Assembly: GCF_001945365.1 (NCBI RefSeq)
Contig: NZ_MSTQ01000001.1
Coordinates: 1-64,000 of the forward strand
Reading direction: 5' to 3'
DNA from: Pseudomonas reinekei
GTDB taxonomy: Bacteria > Pseudomonadota > Gammaproteobacteria > Pseudomonadales > Pseudomonadaceae
DNA: 64,000 nucleotides
Positions 25,454 through 34,559 of this stretch are shown piece by piece. The notes under the pieces are model-generated. The model searched no databases and was not told the origin of the DNA. It saw only the letters and a list, made by a program, of their open reading frames with translations. The position numbers were made by a program, and so were the translations under genes. The stretch's first letter is position 1. Each line of letters starts with the position of its first letter.

Positions 25454-26272
25454 TTAGTCGCAACGCGCGGTCATGCCGCCATCGACGATGATTTCAGTGC
25501 CGGTGACAAAGCGCGATTCATCGCTGGCCAGGTACAACGCCGCGTAAGCAGTGTCGCGGCCATCGCCCATGAACCCGAGGGGAATGCGGGCCAGGCGGGT
25601 GTCGAGTAATTTGCTCACATCACCGCCGGTGCGTTGCCCGGCCAGGCGTACTTCGACCATAGGTGTGTGCAACTGCCCGGGTACCACGGTGTTCACGCGG
25701 ATGCCCTTGGGCGCGTATTCCACTGCGGTCACACGCGACAACTGGATGATCCCGGCTTTGCTGGCCGCGTAGGCCACTTGGGCCGAACCCGTCCAGCGAA
25801 TGCCGGACGTTGAGGCGGTGTTGATGATCGAACCGCTGCCCTGGGCTTCCATCAGTGGCAGCACGTGCTTGCAGGTCAGGAAGACGCTGCCGAGGTTCAG
25901 GGCAATCTGCGCATCAAACTTTTCTTCAGCCAAGGCAACGGCGCCGCCCGCTGCCGAGCCGCCGACGTTGTTCACCAGAATATCAACCGTGCCATAGGTC
26001 TCTTTGCAGGCGGCAACCATTGCGGCGACGGCCTGGGTGTTGGTGACGTCGCAGGCATAAGGCGTGACTTCCCCGCCCGCATCGCGAATGCGCTGCAGCG
26101 TTTCCTCCATGGCTCCGAGATCACGATCAACCGCGAACACCTTGGCACCGGCCATGGCGAATAACACCGCGACTGCTCGGCCGTTGCCCCAGCCACTGCC
26201 AACACAACCGGCACCGGTGACGATGGCGATCTTGCCTTTGAGACGGTCGCTTTTTGGAAGAGTATCGGTCAT
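25454..26272 (-). CDS. SDR-family dehydrogenase
   Basis: A ~272-aa classical short-chain dehydrogenase. The cofactor motif is a variant TGAGCVGSGWGNGRA with an insertion compared with TGxxxGxG. NNVGG, the catalytic Ser (NTASTSG), Tyr-x-x-x-Lys (YAASK) and a C-terminal IIVDGGMTARCD are all present. It is likely an NAD(P)-dependent alcohol or sugar-acid dehydrogenase. ATG 26272 is chosen because GAGG lies eight bases before it; ATG 26278 is too close to that site. Confidence 0.85.
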   Translation of the reverse strand: MTDTLPKSDRLKGKIAIVTGAGCVGSGWGNGRAVAVLFAMAGAKVFAVDRDLGAMEETLQRIRDAGGEVTPYACDVTNTQAVAAMVAACKETYGTVDILVNNVGGSAAGGAVALAEEKFDAQIALNLGSVFLTCKHVLPLMEAQGSGSIINTASTSGIRWTGSAQVAYAASKAGIIQLSRVTAVEYAPKGIRVNTVVPGQLHTPMVEVRLAGQRTGGDVSKLLDTRLARIPLGFMGDGRDTAYAALYLASDESRFVTGTEIIVDGGMTARCD

Positions 26273-26282
26273 GTACATATCC

Positions 26283-26843
26283 TCAGTTCAATGTAGTCGG
26301 CAGTTCGGCAGTGGCGCCGGCGGGCGGGGGCACTTCGAATACCTTGATGGTCATGGAGATCAGGCTGTAGTAGCCCGCGATGCCGACCAGGTCGACAGCC
26401 GCATCGGTGCCCAACAGCACGGTGAATTCGGCGTACAGGTCGTCGCTGATTGCACGCTGGGCATGCAGTTCGCGAATGAAGCGGTAAACCAGCGCTTCAT
26501 CGGCGTTTTCGAACGCTGGCGGCAGGTCATCGCGAATGGCATCAATGATCTGCGGCGCCAAACCCGCCTCCAGCGCGAACGGCTTATGGGCGGCCCATTC
26601 GTATTCGGCGAGCCAGTGGCGCCCCATCATCAGGATGGCCAACTCGGACAGGCGCGGATCCAGACAGGTGTCATAGCGGCAGTAGCGGCCCAACGCCTGG
26701 GCGCACTCGGCCAGTTCAGGCCGATGCAGCCAGATGGCCAAGGGGCCTCGCACGCCTTTGCGCGGGCCGTTGGCGATGCGCTCGTAGACCGGGCGCTGCG
26801 CATCGCTGAGGTTGTTCGGGTCGATAGGGGGCAGACGATTCAT
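26283..26843 (-). CDS. Carboxymuconolactone-decarboxylase-like protein
   Basis: A 186-aa all-helical protein of the CMD/AhpD superfamily. It has the RLSELAILMMGRHWLAEYEWAAH core but no CxxC pair, so it is not a thiol peroxidase and is more likely a decarboxylase or isomerase. It has tight spacing to the dctA-like gene (12 bp) and the SDR (10 bp). In similar operons it acts on gamma-lactone or keto-acid intermediates. Confidence 0.82.
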   Translation of the reverse strand: MNRLPPIDPNNLSDAQRPVYERIANGPRKGVRGPLAIWLHRPELAECAQALGRYCRYDTCLDPRLSELAILMMGRHWLAEYEWAAHKPFALEAGLAPQIIDAIRDDLPPAFENADEALVYRFIRELHAQRAISDDLYAEFTVLLGTDAAVDLVGIAGYYSLISMTIKVFEVPPPAGATAELPTTLN

Positions 26844-26855
26844 GGAGCTTTCCTG

Positions 26856-28196
26856 TCAGGGACGCGGTGACTGAATATGAGGTTTATGCGCCGGCTCGAT
26901 GGGCAACTCGGCCGACTGGGCTTCCACCGGCGGGCGCAGCAGGCTGCGGCTCGGTTTACGGCCGGTTTCGCGCTCGAAGTCTTCAGGGTTGAAGGCGCCT
27001 TCCCAGCGGGCGATGGCGAATACCGCGACTGTGTTGCCGACGATATTGGTCAGGGCGGTGGCGGTGGCCATGATGCGGTCGATGCCGAACAGAAGCCCGA
27101 GGCCACTCAGCGGCAGGGTTTGCACTGATTGCAGAGTCGCGGCCAGTTTGATGAAGGCGCCGCCTGCCACGGTGGTTCCGCCCTTGGAGGTGATACTCAG
27201 GATGGCCAGCAGACCCAATTGCTGCATCAGCGAGAACGGTGTGTCGGTGGCCTGGGCGATGAAGCCGATGGCAATCGCCATGTAGATCGCGGTGCCGTCG
27301 AGGTTGAAGCTATAACCTGCTGGAAGCACAAAACCGACCACCACTTCATCGCAACCGCTGCGCTTGAGCTTTTCGATCAGTCGTGGGAATACCACTTCGC
27401 CGGAGGCGGTGCCGAATACCAGCAGGATTTCATCGCGAATCAGGCGCAGCACGCTGCCGAACGGCAAGCCGATGGACCAACTGATCGACCCCAGAATGCC
27501 GAACACGAAGATCAGCGAGGCGGCGTAGTAGACAACGATCAACTTGAGCAAGTAGAGAAGGGTGTCACCGCCGTAGCTGCCGATGGCCGCAGCCATGGCG
27601 CCAAACGCACCCAGAGGAGCGAGCTTCATGATGAAGCTGAGCATTTTGAACAGGATGTTCTGCGCTTCGCCAAGGGCTTTTACCGCGACAGAATCCGGGG
27701 CGCATACGCGATTGATCGCTATACCGGCCAGCACTGAAATAATCAGTACTTGAATGATGTCGCCCTTGGCGAAGGCGTCGACCAGTGTGTGAGGGATCAG
27801 GCCCAGCAGGTAGTTGATCATGGACACACCGCCTGCGGCGGAGGTTGCCTTGATCGCCTCACTGGACTCATTCAGGCTGGTCGCATGCAGGCCCACTCCC
27901 GGTTCAACGACGTTTACGAGGATGAAGCCAATGAGCATCGCCACCGTGCTGACCACTTCAAAGTAGACCAGCGATTTGATACCGAGCCGCCCGAGTTTAC
28001 GCATGTCCTGAACGTGGGTAAGACCATGCACGAGGGTCACGAAGACGATCGGCGCCAGCATCATTTTCAGCAAGGCAATGAACGCTTGTCCGAGGGGCTT
28101 CATGGCGACCGCCCATTGTGGTGCGGCAAAACCGAGAATGACGGCAGCGACAAGTGCGATCAGCACCTGCACGTGGAGCTTCTTTAACTGATTCAT
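26856..28196 (-). CDS. DctA-family dicarboxylate/proton symporter
   Basis: A 446-aa inner-membrane carrier of the DAACS (DctA/GltP) family with about eight membrane segments plus re-entrant hairpins. Signatures are VLIISVLAGIAINR, the FGTASGEVVFPRL serine-rich-loop equivalent and GYSFNLDGTAIYM with the conserved NLDG. It imports C4-type or aromatic dicarboxylates. It is the first gene of the seven-gene operon and has an AGGA ribosome-binding site before ATG 28196. The likely substrate is a tricarboxylic- or dicarboxylic-type lactone product; the identity is unknown. Confidence 0.87.
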   Translation of the reverse strand: MNQLKKLHVQVLIALVAAVILGFAAPQWAVAMKPLGQAFIALLKMMLAPIVFVTLVHGLTHVQDMRKLGRLGIKSLVYFEVVSTVAMLIGFILVNVVEPGVGLHATSLNESSEAIKATSAAGGVSMINYLLGLIPHTLVDAFAKGDIIQVLIISVLAGIAINRVCAPDSVAVKALGEAQNILFKMLSFIMKLAPLGAFGAMAAAIGSYGGDTLLYLLKLIVVYYAASLIFVFGILGSISWSIGLPFGSVLRLIRDEILLVFGTASGEVVFPRLIEKLKRSGCDEVVVGFVLPAGYSFNLDGTAIYMAIAIGFIAQATDTPFSLMQQLGLLAILSITSKGGTTVAGGAFIKLAATLQSVQTLPLSGLGLLFGIDRIMATATALTNIVGNTVAVFAIARWEGAFNPEDFERETGRKPSRSLLRPPVEAQSAELPIEPAHKPHIQSPRP

Positions 28197-28361
28197 GGCA
28201 TTTCCTGACCCAATAGTGGGCATCATTATTCTTGTGGTAACACGTCCCTTGAAGGGCGAGCTGGGCCTTCAGCTATCTGCGTTGAGCATAGAAAAAACTA
28301 AGTCTAGGCACAAAAACCTTATTTTGATACAAAGCTATGCCATTACGGCATGGTGAGTACG

Positions 28362-29345
28362 ATGGACATTCGAGAACTCCGCTCCTTTGTAAAAGTGGCT
28401 CAGTGCGGCGGCTTCAGCCGAGCCGCAAAAGAGCTTTTTATCGCTCAACCGGCGCTCAGTCGGCAGATCGCCAAGCTTGAAGAGCAGCTTCAGGTTGCAC
28501 TGTTCATTCGCCATGGCAGGGGAGTGGAACTGACGGCCGCCGGGGCACGTCTGCTGGAGCGCGCGGACGTCATGCTGCGCTACATGGAAGAAACCGCCGA
28601 CCATGTGCGTAACAGCGCGGTCGAGGAGCGCGGGCACCTGGCAATCGGGCTGCCCCCTGCGATCGGGACCATCGTCGGGCCGCAGTTGATCCGGCGTTTT
28701 CACGAGCGTTGGCCCAAGGCCTCATTGCATGTACTGGAAGGCTTGAGCACGTCGCTGCAGGAGTGGTTGCTGGATGGACGCATTCAGGTCGCGGTGGTGT
28801 ACAACCAGCCGTTGCTTGAGGCCTTTGATGTCAGGCCGATTTTCAGTGAGCGAATGGTACTGGTCGGGCCGCCAGGCGAAGCGCCGAAATCGGTGCGCAT
28901 CATGGGGTTGGCGGATTTCCCGCTGATCCTCCCCGGCTTGCCCCACAGCAACCGGCGGCTGATTGAACAAGTGGCCGCGCAGAGCGGATTTCATTTGAAT
29001 GTGATATTCGACGTTGACAGTGTCAGCCTGACCAAGCGCATGGTGGCGGAAGGCATGGGGTACTCGATCCTGGCCCATGCGGCAGTGCAGGAAGATATCG
29101 CCAAGGGGATCTTGGTCGGCCATGCCATCGAGAGGCCAGGTATTCGGTCGACGGTTTCGTTGACCACGCTCAAGGAGCGCAGGAGCAGTCGCCTGGCATT
29201 GAGCTGGGAAAAAATCCTGCTGGAAACCCTGGAAGAGTTAGTGACCGTCGGGGCGTGGAAGGATGCCACGCTTTGGTTAGGGAGCGACGGCCAGGACAGC
29301 TTTGCGCGACCCGCACGGACGGTGGGCAGGACAGGGTCCCATTAG
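28362..29345 (+). CDS. LysR-family regulator of the divergent DctA operon
   Basis: A 327-aa LysR-type regulator with an N-terminal helix-turn-helix (GGFSRAAKELFIAQPALSRQ, ~residues 17-36) and an effector domain to ~300. The C-terminal tail is longer than usual and carries little homology. It is divergent from the dctA-like gene with 165 bp between, the usual position for a LysR that controls its neighbour. The intergenic region is AT-rich but no certain binding box was picked. Confidence 0.85.
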   Translation: MDIRELRSFVKVAQCGGFSRAAKELFIAQPALSRQIAKLEEQLQVALFIRHGRGVELTAAGARLLERADVMLRYMEETADHVRNSAVEERGHLAIGLPPAIGTIVGPQLIRRFHERWPKASLHVLEGLSTSLQEWLLDGRIQVAVVYNQPLLEAFDVRPIFSERMVLVGPPGEAPKSVRIMGLADFPLILPGLPHSNRRLIEQVAAQSGFHLNVIFDVDSVSLTKRMVAEGMGYSILAHAAVQEDIAKGILVGHAIERPGIRSTVSLTTLKERRSSRLALSWEKILLETLEELVTVGAWKDATLWLGSDGQDSFARPARTVGRTGSH

Positions 29346-29397
29346 CCTGGAACCCTGCCCGTTACCACGTTATTTCATGTCCCTGGCCTGATTCCTA

Positions 29398-29764
29398 AGG
29401 GTGGGATTTCCTGTTCCAGGGCGGCTTTCGCAAACGCTTCCAGGGTAAAATCGCGTCCAACTACGCCGGTTCAGTAACGTCGAATATGCAGATCAACGAC
29501 GTGCTGCTCTCTGTTCGGCCAACCGAGAAATTGACCCTGAACGCGATGGCCTTTGACTACCACCAACTGTCCCGTCGCAATGAACGGGATTTCGCGGCGC
29601 GGGAGGTGGACCTGTTCCTGGATTGGTTGGTCACGGATAACGTCACACTCTCGCCGTTGATCGGCCTCTATAAACCCGAGAAATGGTTTGGCAACGGAGG
29701 CGGGCAGAGCGGCAGCGCGTCGACCAACGCGTACATGCAGTTCATTGTGTGGGCGACGTTCTGA
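29398..29764 (+). pseudogene. C-terminal fragment of an alginate-export-type (AlgE-like) porin
   Basis: The frame is open from about 29398 (after an in-frame TAA) and reads WDFLFQGGFRKRFQGKIASN and, further on, LTLNAMAFDYHQLSRRNERD, ending in MQFIVWATF, an outer-membrane C-terminal signature. This resembles the last ~120 residues of alginate_exp porins, which are normally ~400-450 aa. The first three quarters and the signal peptide are missing. It lies just outside the mobile region. Confidence 0.65.
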
Positions 29765-29796
29765 GTCGTCATTGAGGTTTGTTGCAGGTCCAGGCA

Positions 29797-29821
29797 GGCG
29801 TTGACGTTTTGCGTCAACGCC
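29797..29821. terminator. Hairpin between porin fragment and cytochrome b561
   Basis: Perfect ten-base stem GGCGTTGACG / CGTCAACGCC with a five-base loop, placed between convergent genes. There is no strong T-tract on either strand. Confidence 0.55.
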
Positions 29822-29829
29822 TCATGCAT

Positions 29830-30393
29830 TCAGAGCATGCGGCGCAGCACGTCGTTGCGCGGATCGCGGTCGTAGAAGCGATGCTTGAGGGCCCCCGCCA
29901 CATGCAGCACGATCAGGACCAGCAACGTATAGGCGAGGACTTTGTGCAGCCATTGGAACACCGCAAACCAATCGTCATTCTTTGGCAACAGTTCCGGCAG
30001 GTTAACCCCGAAAAAGAACACCCCGTCGCTCATCGTGTAGGTGCTCGACATGGAGTAGCCCATCAACGGCACGATCACCAGCAGCACGTACATCACGCGC
30101 TGCGTCAGGCGTGACAGGAACCGTTCATACCCCGCCAGGGTTTCCAGTGGCTGCGGCAGCTTGGGGGTGCGAAAACGCACGGCGAGCTGAGTCAGGACCA
30201 CCAGGAACGTCAACACCCCGAAGGACTTGTGCCACGGGTAATAGAGCTCGTATTTGCTCGCCACTTCATCATTCATGCCGGTCATGTGCCAGCCGACCCA
30301 CAGCAGGCCCAGGACCAGCACCGCACGCACCCAGTGCAGCATGCGCAAGGAAGTCGGGTACCGATCGATTGTCGGTTGATCTATTGGGTTCAT
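29830..30393 (-). CDS. Cytochrome b561-family membrane protein
   Basis: A 187-aa inner-membrane di-haem b protein with four transmembrane helices. Haem-ligand candidates are LHWVRAV, PWHKSFG, WLHKVLAY and LHVAGAL. Bacterial b561 proteins of this type move electrons between quinol and periplasmic acceptors, and the CybB type reacts with superoxide. ATG 30393 starts the homologous part. It is downstream of the truncated aldehyde dehydrogenase, 82 bp away. Confidence 0.85.
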   Translation of the reverse strand: MNPIDQPTIDRYPTSLRMLHWVRAVLVLGLLWVGWHMTGMNDEVASKYELYYPWHKSFGVLTFLVVLTQLAVRFRTPKLPQPLETLAGYERFLSRLTQRVMYVLLVIVPLMGYSMSSTYTMSDGVFFFGVNLPELLPKNDDWFAVFQWLHKVLAYTLLVLIVLHVAGALKHRFYDRDPRNDVLRRML

Positions 30394-30475
30394 ATCAGGC
30401 TCTCCACGGAGCGATGCACGGTTCAATGGCCACCCTCAACGTTGGAGGGTGGCTCGGTCAGGTCAAGGCGTGTGC

Positions 30476-31600
30476 TCAGGCCGGCAGCAGCACGGTGATG
30501 ACTTTCTCCTCGGTGTAGGCCAGCGCGCCGCTGAACCCGCCTTCACGCCCGATACCGCTGGTCTTGACGCCACCCCAAGGCAGGTTGGCGTCCAATGGGC
30601 TCCAGCAGTTGATACCCACGGCGCCGGCTTTCACCGCTGCCGCGACACGGTGCGCTTTGACCAGGTCGCGGGTCCAGACCGTGGCCGCTAGGCCGTAGCT
30701 GCTGTCGTTGGCCAGGGCGATCGCTTCGTCTTCGCTGTCGAACGTAATGAGGGTGCCGACGGGACCGAAGATCTCGTCCCGGGCGATTTCCATGTCGTTG
30801 CGGGCGTTGGCGAAGATCGTCGGGCGCACGAACCAGCCCTTCTTAGGCGCCGAGACGCCGCCGGCGAGCAGTGTGGCGCCTTGGTCGATACCCAGTTGGA
30901 TGTAGCGGTTGACGCGATCGAATTGCGCCTTCTTGGCCACTGGGCCCATCTGTACGCCGGGCTCGCGAGGATCGCCCACGTTCACGGCCTGTGCGGCCTC
31001 GGCCAGTGCGGCACCGAAACGTTCGGCGAGGCTGCGCTGCACCAGGATCCGCGAACCGGCTGCACACACCTGGCCCTGGTTGGCAAACAGACCGAGCGTA
31101 CAGCCGCGCAGGGCGTCGTCGAAGGAGGCATCGTCGAACACAATCTGCGGGCTCTTGCCGCCCAATTCCAGGGCCACGCGCTTGAACAGCACCCCGGCGG
31201 TGCGCTGGATTTCACGCCCGGCCTCGGGACTCCCGGTGAAGCTGATCTTGGCGACATCCGGGTGTTCGCACAGGGCGCGACCGACTTCGTTGCCGTAGCC
31301 GGTGACCACGTTGATCACGCCGTCCGGGAAGCCGGCTTCCTGCGCCAGCAACGCCAGGAGCAGGGCCGACTGCGGGGTTTCTTCCGATGGTTTGATCACG
31401 ACGGTACAGCCAGCCGCCAGCAATGCGGCGAGCTTCCACACGGTGATCATCAGCGGCGAGTTCCAGGGCACGATGGCACCGACTACGCCGACGGGCTCGC
31501 GTACCGTGTACGACAAGGTCTTGGTGCCAAAGTAGCCACCAGTGGGAATGGTGCGGCCTTCAAGCTGGTTGGCCCAGCCAGAGGCTGCGCGCAATCTCAG
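30476..31600 (-). pseudogene. Aldehyde dehydrogenase, N-terminally truncated
   Basis: Residues equivalent to ~110-490 of a ~490-aa NAD(P)-dependent aldehyde dehydrogenase: EPVGVVGAIVPWNSPL, FTGSPEAGREIQ, LELGGKSPQ with the general-base Glu, NQGQVCAAGSRIL with the catalytic Cys, and a normal C-terminus. Homology stops at about 31595, immediately before AT-rich mobile-element sequence. The only start inside is a TTG at 31594. The missing ~110 residues are not found elsewhere in the window, so a deletion accompanied or followed the insertion. The NAD-binding core is incomplete and activity is unlikely. Confidence 0.8.
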
Positions 31601-31656
31601 GACGTTCCAGTAGCACTGAGATGGAAGGAAATATCCAAATGCAGGAACAATTCCGC

Positions 31657-31946
31657 AATTTAGATTTTTACTTCTCTGAAATTTCGATCTTCACTTCCGG
31701 GTACCTTTGACCTTGCAATTCTGTAAAATAGCGAAATTTTGAATTTGAAACTTTTCTAGCCGTTTGTTCGACTATTGTTTTTTGCATATGTTATCTCAAT
31801 TTTTGGTCATATTTGAATATTGCAGATAAAGATTTTGTCTTTATCAGCGTGCGTTATAGCCTATTCAGCTAAATATGAATTTTTAACTAACAAATATTCT
31901 AAGCCAAAAAAGGCCTCTGGAGCATAATTTCTGTAAATTTGCGAAA
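31657..31946. repeat. Transposase-binding-like repeat array at transposon left end
   Basis: Two minus-strand 18-mers at 31680-31697 and 31657-31674 agree at 15 of 18 positions (GAAGTGAAGATCGAAATT type). Two plus-strand 18-mers at 31719-31736 and 31929-31946 agree at 16 of 18 (TTCTGTAAA..GCGAAA), and share a GTAAAA/CGAAAT core with the first pair. Multiple ~20-bp sites inside the ends are the rule in Tn7-like elements, where they bind TnsB. The rest of the ~400-bp gap (31601-32023) has no gene. Confidence 0.55.
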
Positions 31947-32023
31947 CGCCCGGCCGGTGCGCAAATGTGAAACTTTGTAAGCTACTGTTTTAAATCGACT
32001 ATGCAGCGGTCGAGTCGAGCAGG

Positions 32024-32672
32024 ATGATGAAAATGACTACATTTGTTTCATTTGAATCGTGTCTTCGTCCAAAGGGGGCGCCAGAATTTGTGGCGTTCAG
32101 TTTGAAAAAGAATGAGCGGGTGAAGTTCTTCAACCGCGCCAGCCTCTGGCGATGGGCTTCAGTGGAATTCGATCCATTAGCGGTATCTCTGAGACTCAAT
32201 GAGCAGGTTTTCACGAGCACCTACGGAAAATTCGCTATTCCGGTAGCCTATGAAACTAACGTATCAGATTGTTTGGTTTTTTTTGAAAAAGGCATCAACG
32301 AAGATGTTCGTAGTGAAATAATTAGCTACGGCGAAAAAAAATGGAAGTTGTATTGAGTTCATAGGGCGGCAGTTTTTGGATGGCCGACAGGTAGAATCGG
32401 TTAATTATTTAAATATGTTGTCCTATATTGTTAAACGACGCGATTCGTTGACTAACCGAAATTTGGATCGTGGCTTGAGAATTGTTAGAGATAACGCTAG
32501 GACGGTGCAAGATGCCATTCGGGCACTGAATCTGGATTTCGCAGACAGAGCAGCGGCGTTGTTCTTTGAGATGGTCCGCCGCGGCTCAATAAACGTTCCC
32601 GATATTAAGACCACAAAGATCTATGGCCAGATGAGATTCGAGATCAGAGGCGACGCTCATGAGCCAAGGTAA
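32024..32672 (+). pseudogene. TnsA-like endonuclease subunit, frameshifted at an A8 tract
   Basis: Two frames join to give ~216 aa. The first (32024-32356) has SLWRWASVEFDPLAVSLRLN, resembling the W..EFDP.V core of TnsA nucleases. The second continues as GSCIEFIGRQFLDGRQVESV and ends at 32672, overlapping the TniA start by 14 bp. The switch lies at eight consecutive A residues (32334-32341); seven would restore one frame. It may be a mutation, a sequencing error, or slippage-dependent expression. TnsA cuts the 5' strands so that transposition is cut-and-paste. The TnsA assignment is tentative. Confidence 0.5.
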
Positions 32673-34545
32673 GAGGTTTTCACGGGTTCAGTTCAAGGTC
32701 GATGGTGGCGACTGCAATCTCTGGCCACCCGTTGATGCCGACCTCATACCTGAAGACCTGCGGGCTGATGCGCTCTCACGTGTGAATGCAATCAAAGCTT
32801 ATTTGAATGAAGATGCAAGCGTTGAGGAGGTGGAAGAAAAATATGGAATTCATCGGTCGACGCTGTATCGAATGATCAAACGCTGTGAGTCCCGAGACGA
32901 CGATGGACGGGTGCTAGGTTTCAAAGGCGCCATACCTTACTGGCGAAACTCAGCTGATAAATATAACCGCTTGAAAGAGATAGAACAGCAGGTCGACTCC
33001 GAGGAGAGGGGCGACGCAGGCGTTTTTCAACAGCTAATCGATGAGCACAATGCCCTCAGGGAGTGGTTGGGTGCTCAGGCGCGCAAGTATAAACCGCGCA
33101 AAGAGGGGGGGGAGCACTTTGCTGTGCTGCACTCCGCATTTTTGGCCCTTTGTGCCTCTCTTGAGATACCGGATACAAAGTATCCCTTCTGTAGAAAGAC
33201 CAAAGCGAGGTCGGCTCTCAGATCTCATCTGATCAAAACTGCGAAAACTCTCAAATCGCAGTCCGAAGCTGACTACAACGAATCAAGAGTGCGAGATATT
33301 GTAACGCCTACCGATATCATGGAGGATGTTGAAGCGGACGGGCACGAAGTTGATATTCGACTTGTAATTGAAGAGACCGATCGGTATGGCCAGCCCGTGC
33401 GATATGAGATTTTAAGAATTTGGCTCATAACACTGATTGATGTATTTTCTCGTTGCGTGCTTGGCTATTCGATTGCACTTGGACGAAGTTATGATCAGAT
33501 AGATCTTTTATCAGCTGTCTACAATTCAATGGCCCCTCACCGCCGGCCTCCACTGTGCATACCCGAAACATCTTACATGATGGAAGGTGGTTTCCCGTCT
33601 GAAGAGGGCTGCGCCTGGGAAACCTGGTCTACGCTTAAGCTGGATAACGCTTGGGCACATAGAGCTAAACACGTATTAACAGTACTTCAAGACCGTGTCG
33701 GCTGCGTAGCTGAGTTCGGCAGAGTACACGTTCCAAATGATCGACCTTTTATAGAACGGTTTTTTAGGTTTTTAACTGAGCATTTTTCCCACCGAGTCAT
33801 AGGGACGACAGGCAGTAATAGTCTGGATAAAATCATTGAGAGACTTTCACCGAAGTCGAAAGATCCCTTGAAGTTGCTCATCACGTTGGATGAGCTACAC
33901 AGTGCGTTGGATATTGTATTATCAGATTACAATGGCTGGCCGCATTCATCCCTGCAAGGGCACACTCCGCTTGACATATTTCATTTAAGGATGAGTGCGC
34001 GAGCTATGCCCGCCAACTCACTGCCTGAAGAATTCCAAAATGCAGACGAGTTCGTTATGGTTCGCGAAAAGGTGGTGATTAAAAGCTCCTCGAAATATGG
34101 AGGCGCTTACGTTAATTTCGCCTATCTAAAATACCGGAATGCGGAGATATTACGTAGCGACTCGACCGGGCGAACTATGTTCATAGAATATTCGCGCACG
34201 GACATCTCGATAGTCCGCTTGTTGGATGAGGCAGGATCCTTAGTTGGTATGCTGATACCGCCGGACCCTTGGTCTCGAACTCCCCATAGCCTTAAGCTTC
34301 GCCTTGAACTGTGCAAGGCGATCAAGGATGGACAGCTTAAATTCGAATGTAACGAAACCGTGCATGATGCATTCCGCCGAAGTAAAGTTGCAGGGGAGGG
34401 TGTATCGCGCAGCGTCGCCACTACTCTATTCAAACAGTCTGGCAGCGTATTTAAAGACTCTGCGCCGCCACTTAGTTCGAACCACGAAGAAGATGTAGAT
34501 ACGCGTGTAAAGCCACCTCGGCTGACAAAAGTGTTTACATTTTAA
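32659..34545 (+). CDS. tniA: TniA/TnsB-like DDE transposase
   Basis: A 628-aa retroviral-integrase-type transposase. An N-terminal helix-turn-helix is at ~55-75 (VEEVEEKYGIHRSTLYRMIK). The catalytic triad candidates are Asp in EADGHEVD (~225), Asp in KLDNAWAH (~329) and Glu in RPFIERFF (~365). The last two are 35-36 residues apart, as in D,D(35)E enzymes. A Mu-transposase-like C-terminal domain follows. It joins transposon ends to target DNA. Codon usage is AT-richer than the chromosome. It overlaps the TnsA-like gene and lies 14 bp before tniB. Confidence 0.85.
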   Translation: MSQGKRFSRVQFKVDGGDCNLWPPVDADLIPEDLRADALSRVNAIKAYLNEDASVEEVEEKYGIHRSTLYRMIKRCESRDDDGRVLGFKGAIPYWRNSADKYNRLKEIEQQVDSEERGDAGVFQQLIDEHNALREWLGAQARKYKPRKEGGEHFAVLHSAFLALCASLEIPDTKYPFCRKTKARSALRSHLIKTAKTLKSQSEADYNESRVRDIVTPTDIMEDVEADGHEVDIRLVIEETDRYGQPVRYEILRIWLITLIDVFSRCVLGYSIALGRSYDQIDLLSAVYNSMAPHRRPPLCIPETSYMMEGGFPSEEGCAWETWSTLKLDNAWAHRAKHVLTVLQDRVGCVAEFGRVHVPNDRPFIERFFRFLTEHFSHRVIGTTGSNSLDKIIERLSPKSKDPLKLLITLDELHSALDIVLSDYNGWPHSSLQGHTPLDIFHLRMSARAMPANSLPEEFQNADEFVMVREKVVIKSSSKYGGAYVNFAYLKYRNAEILRSDSTGRTMFIEYSRTDISIVRLLDEAGSLVGMLIPPDPWSRTPHSLKLRLELCKAIKDGQLKFECNETVHDAFRRSKVAGEGVSRSVATTLFKQSGSVFKDSAPPLSSNHEEDVDTRVKPPRLTKVFTF

Positions 34546-34559
34546 CGAGGAGATTTTTC

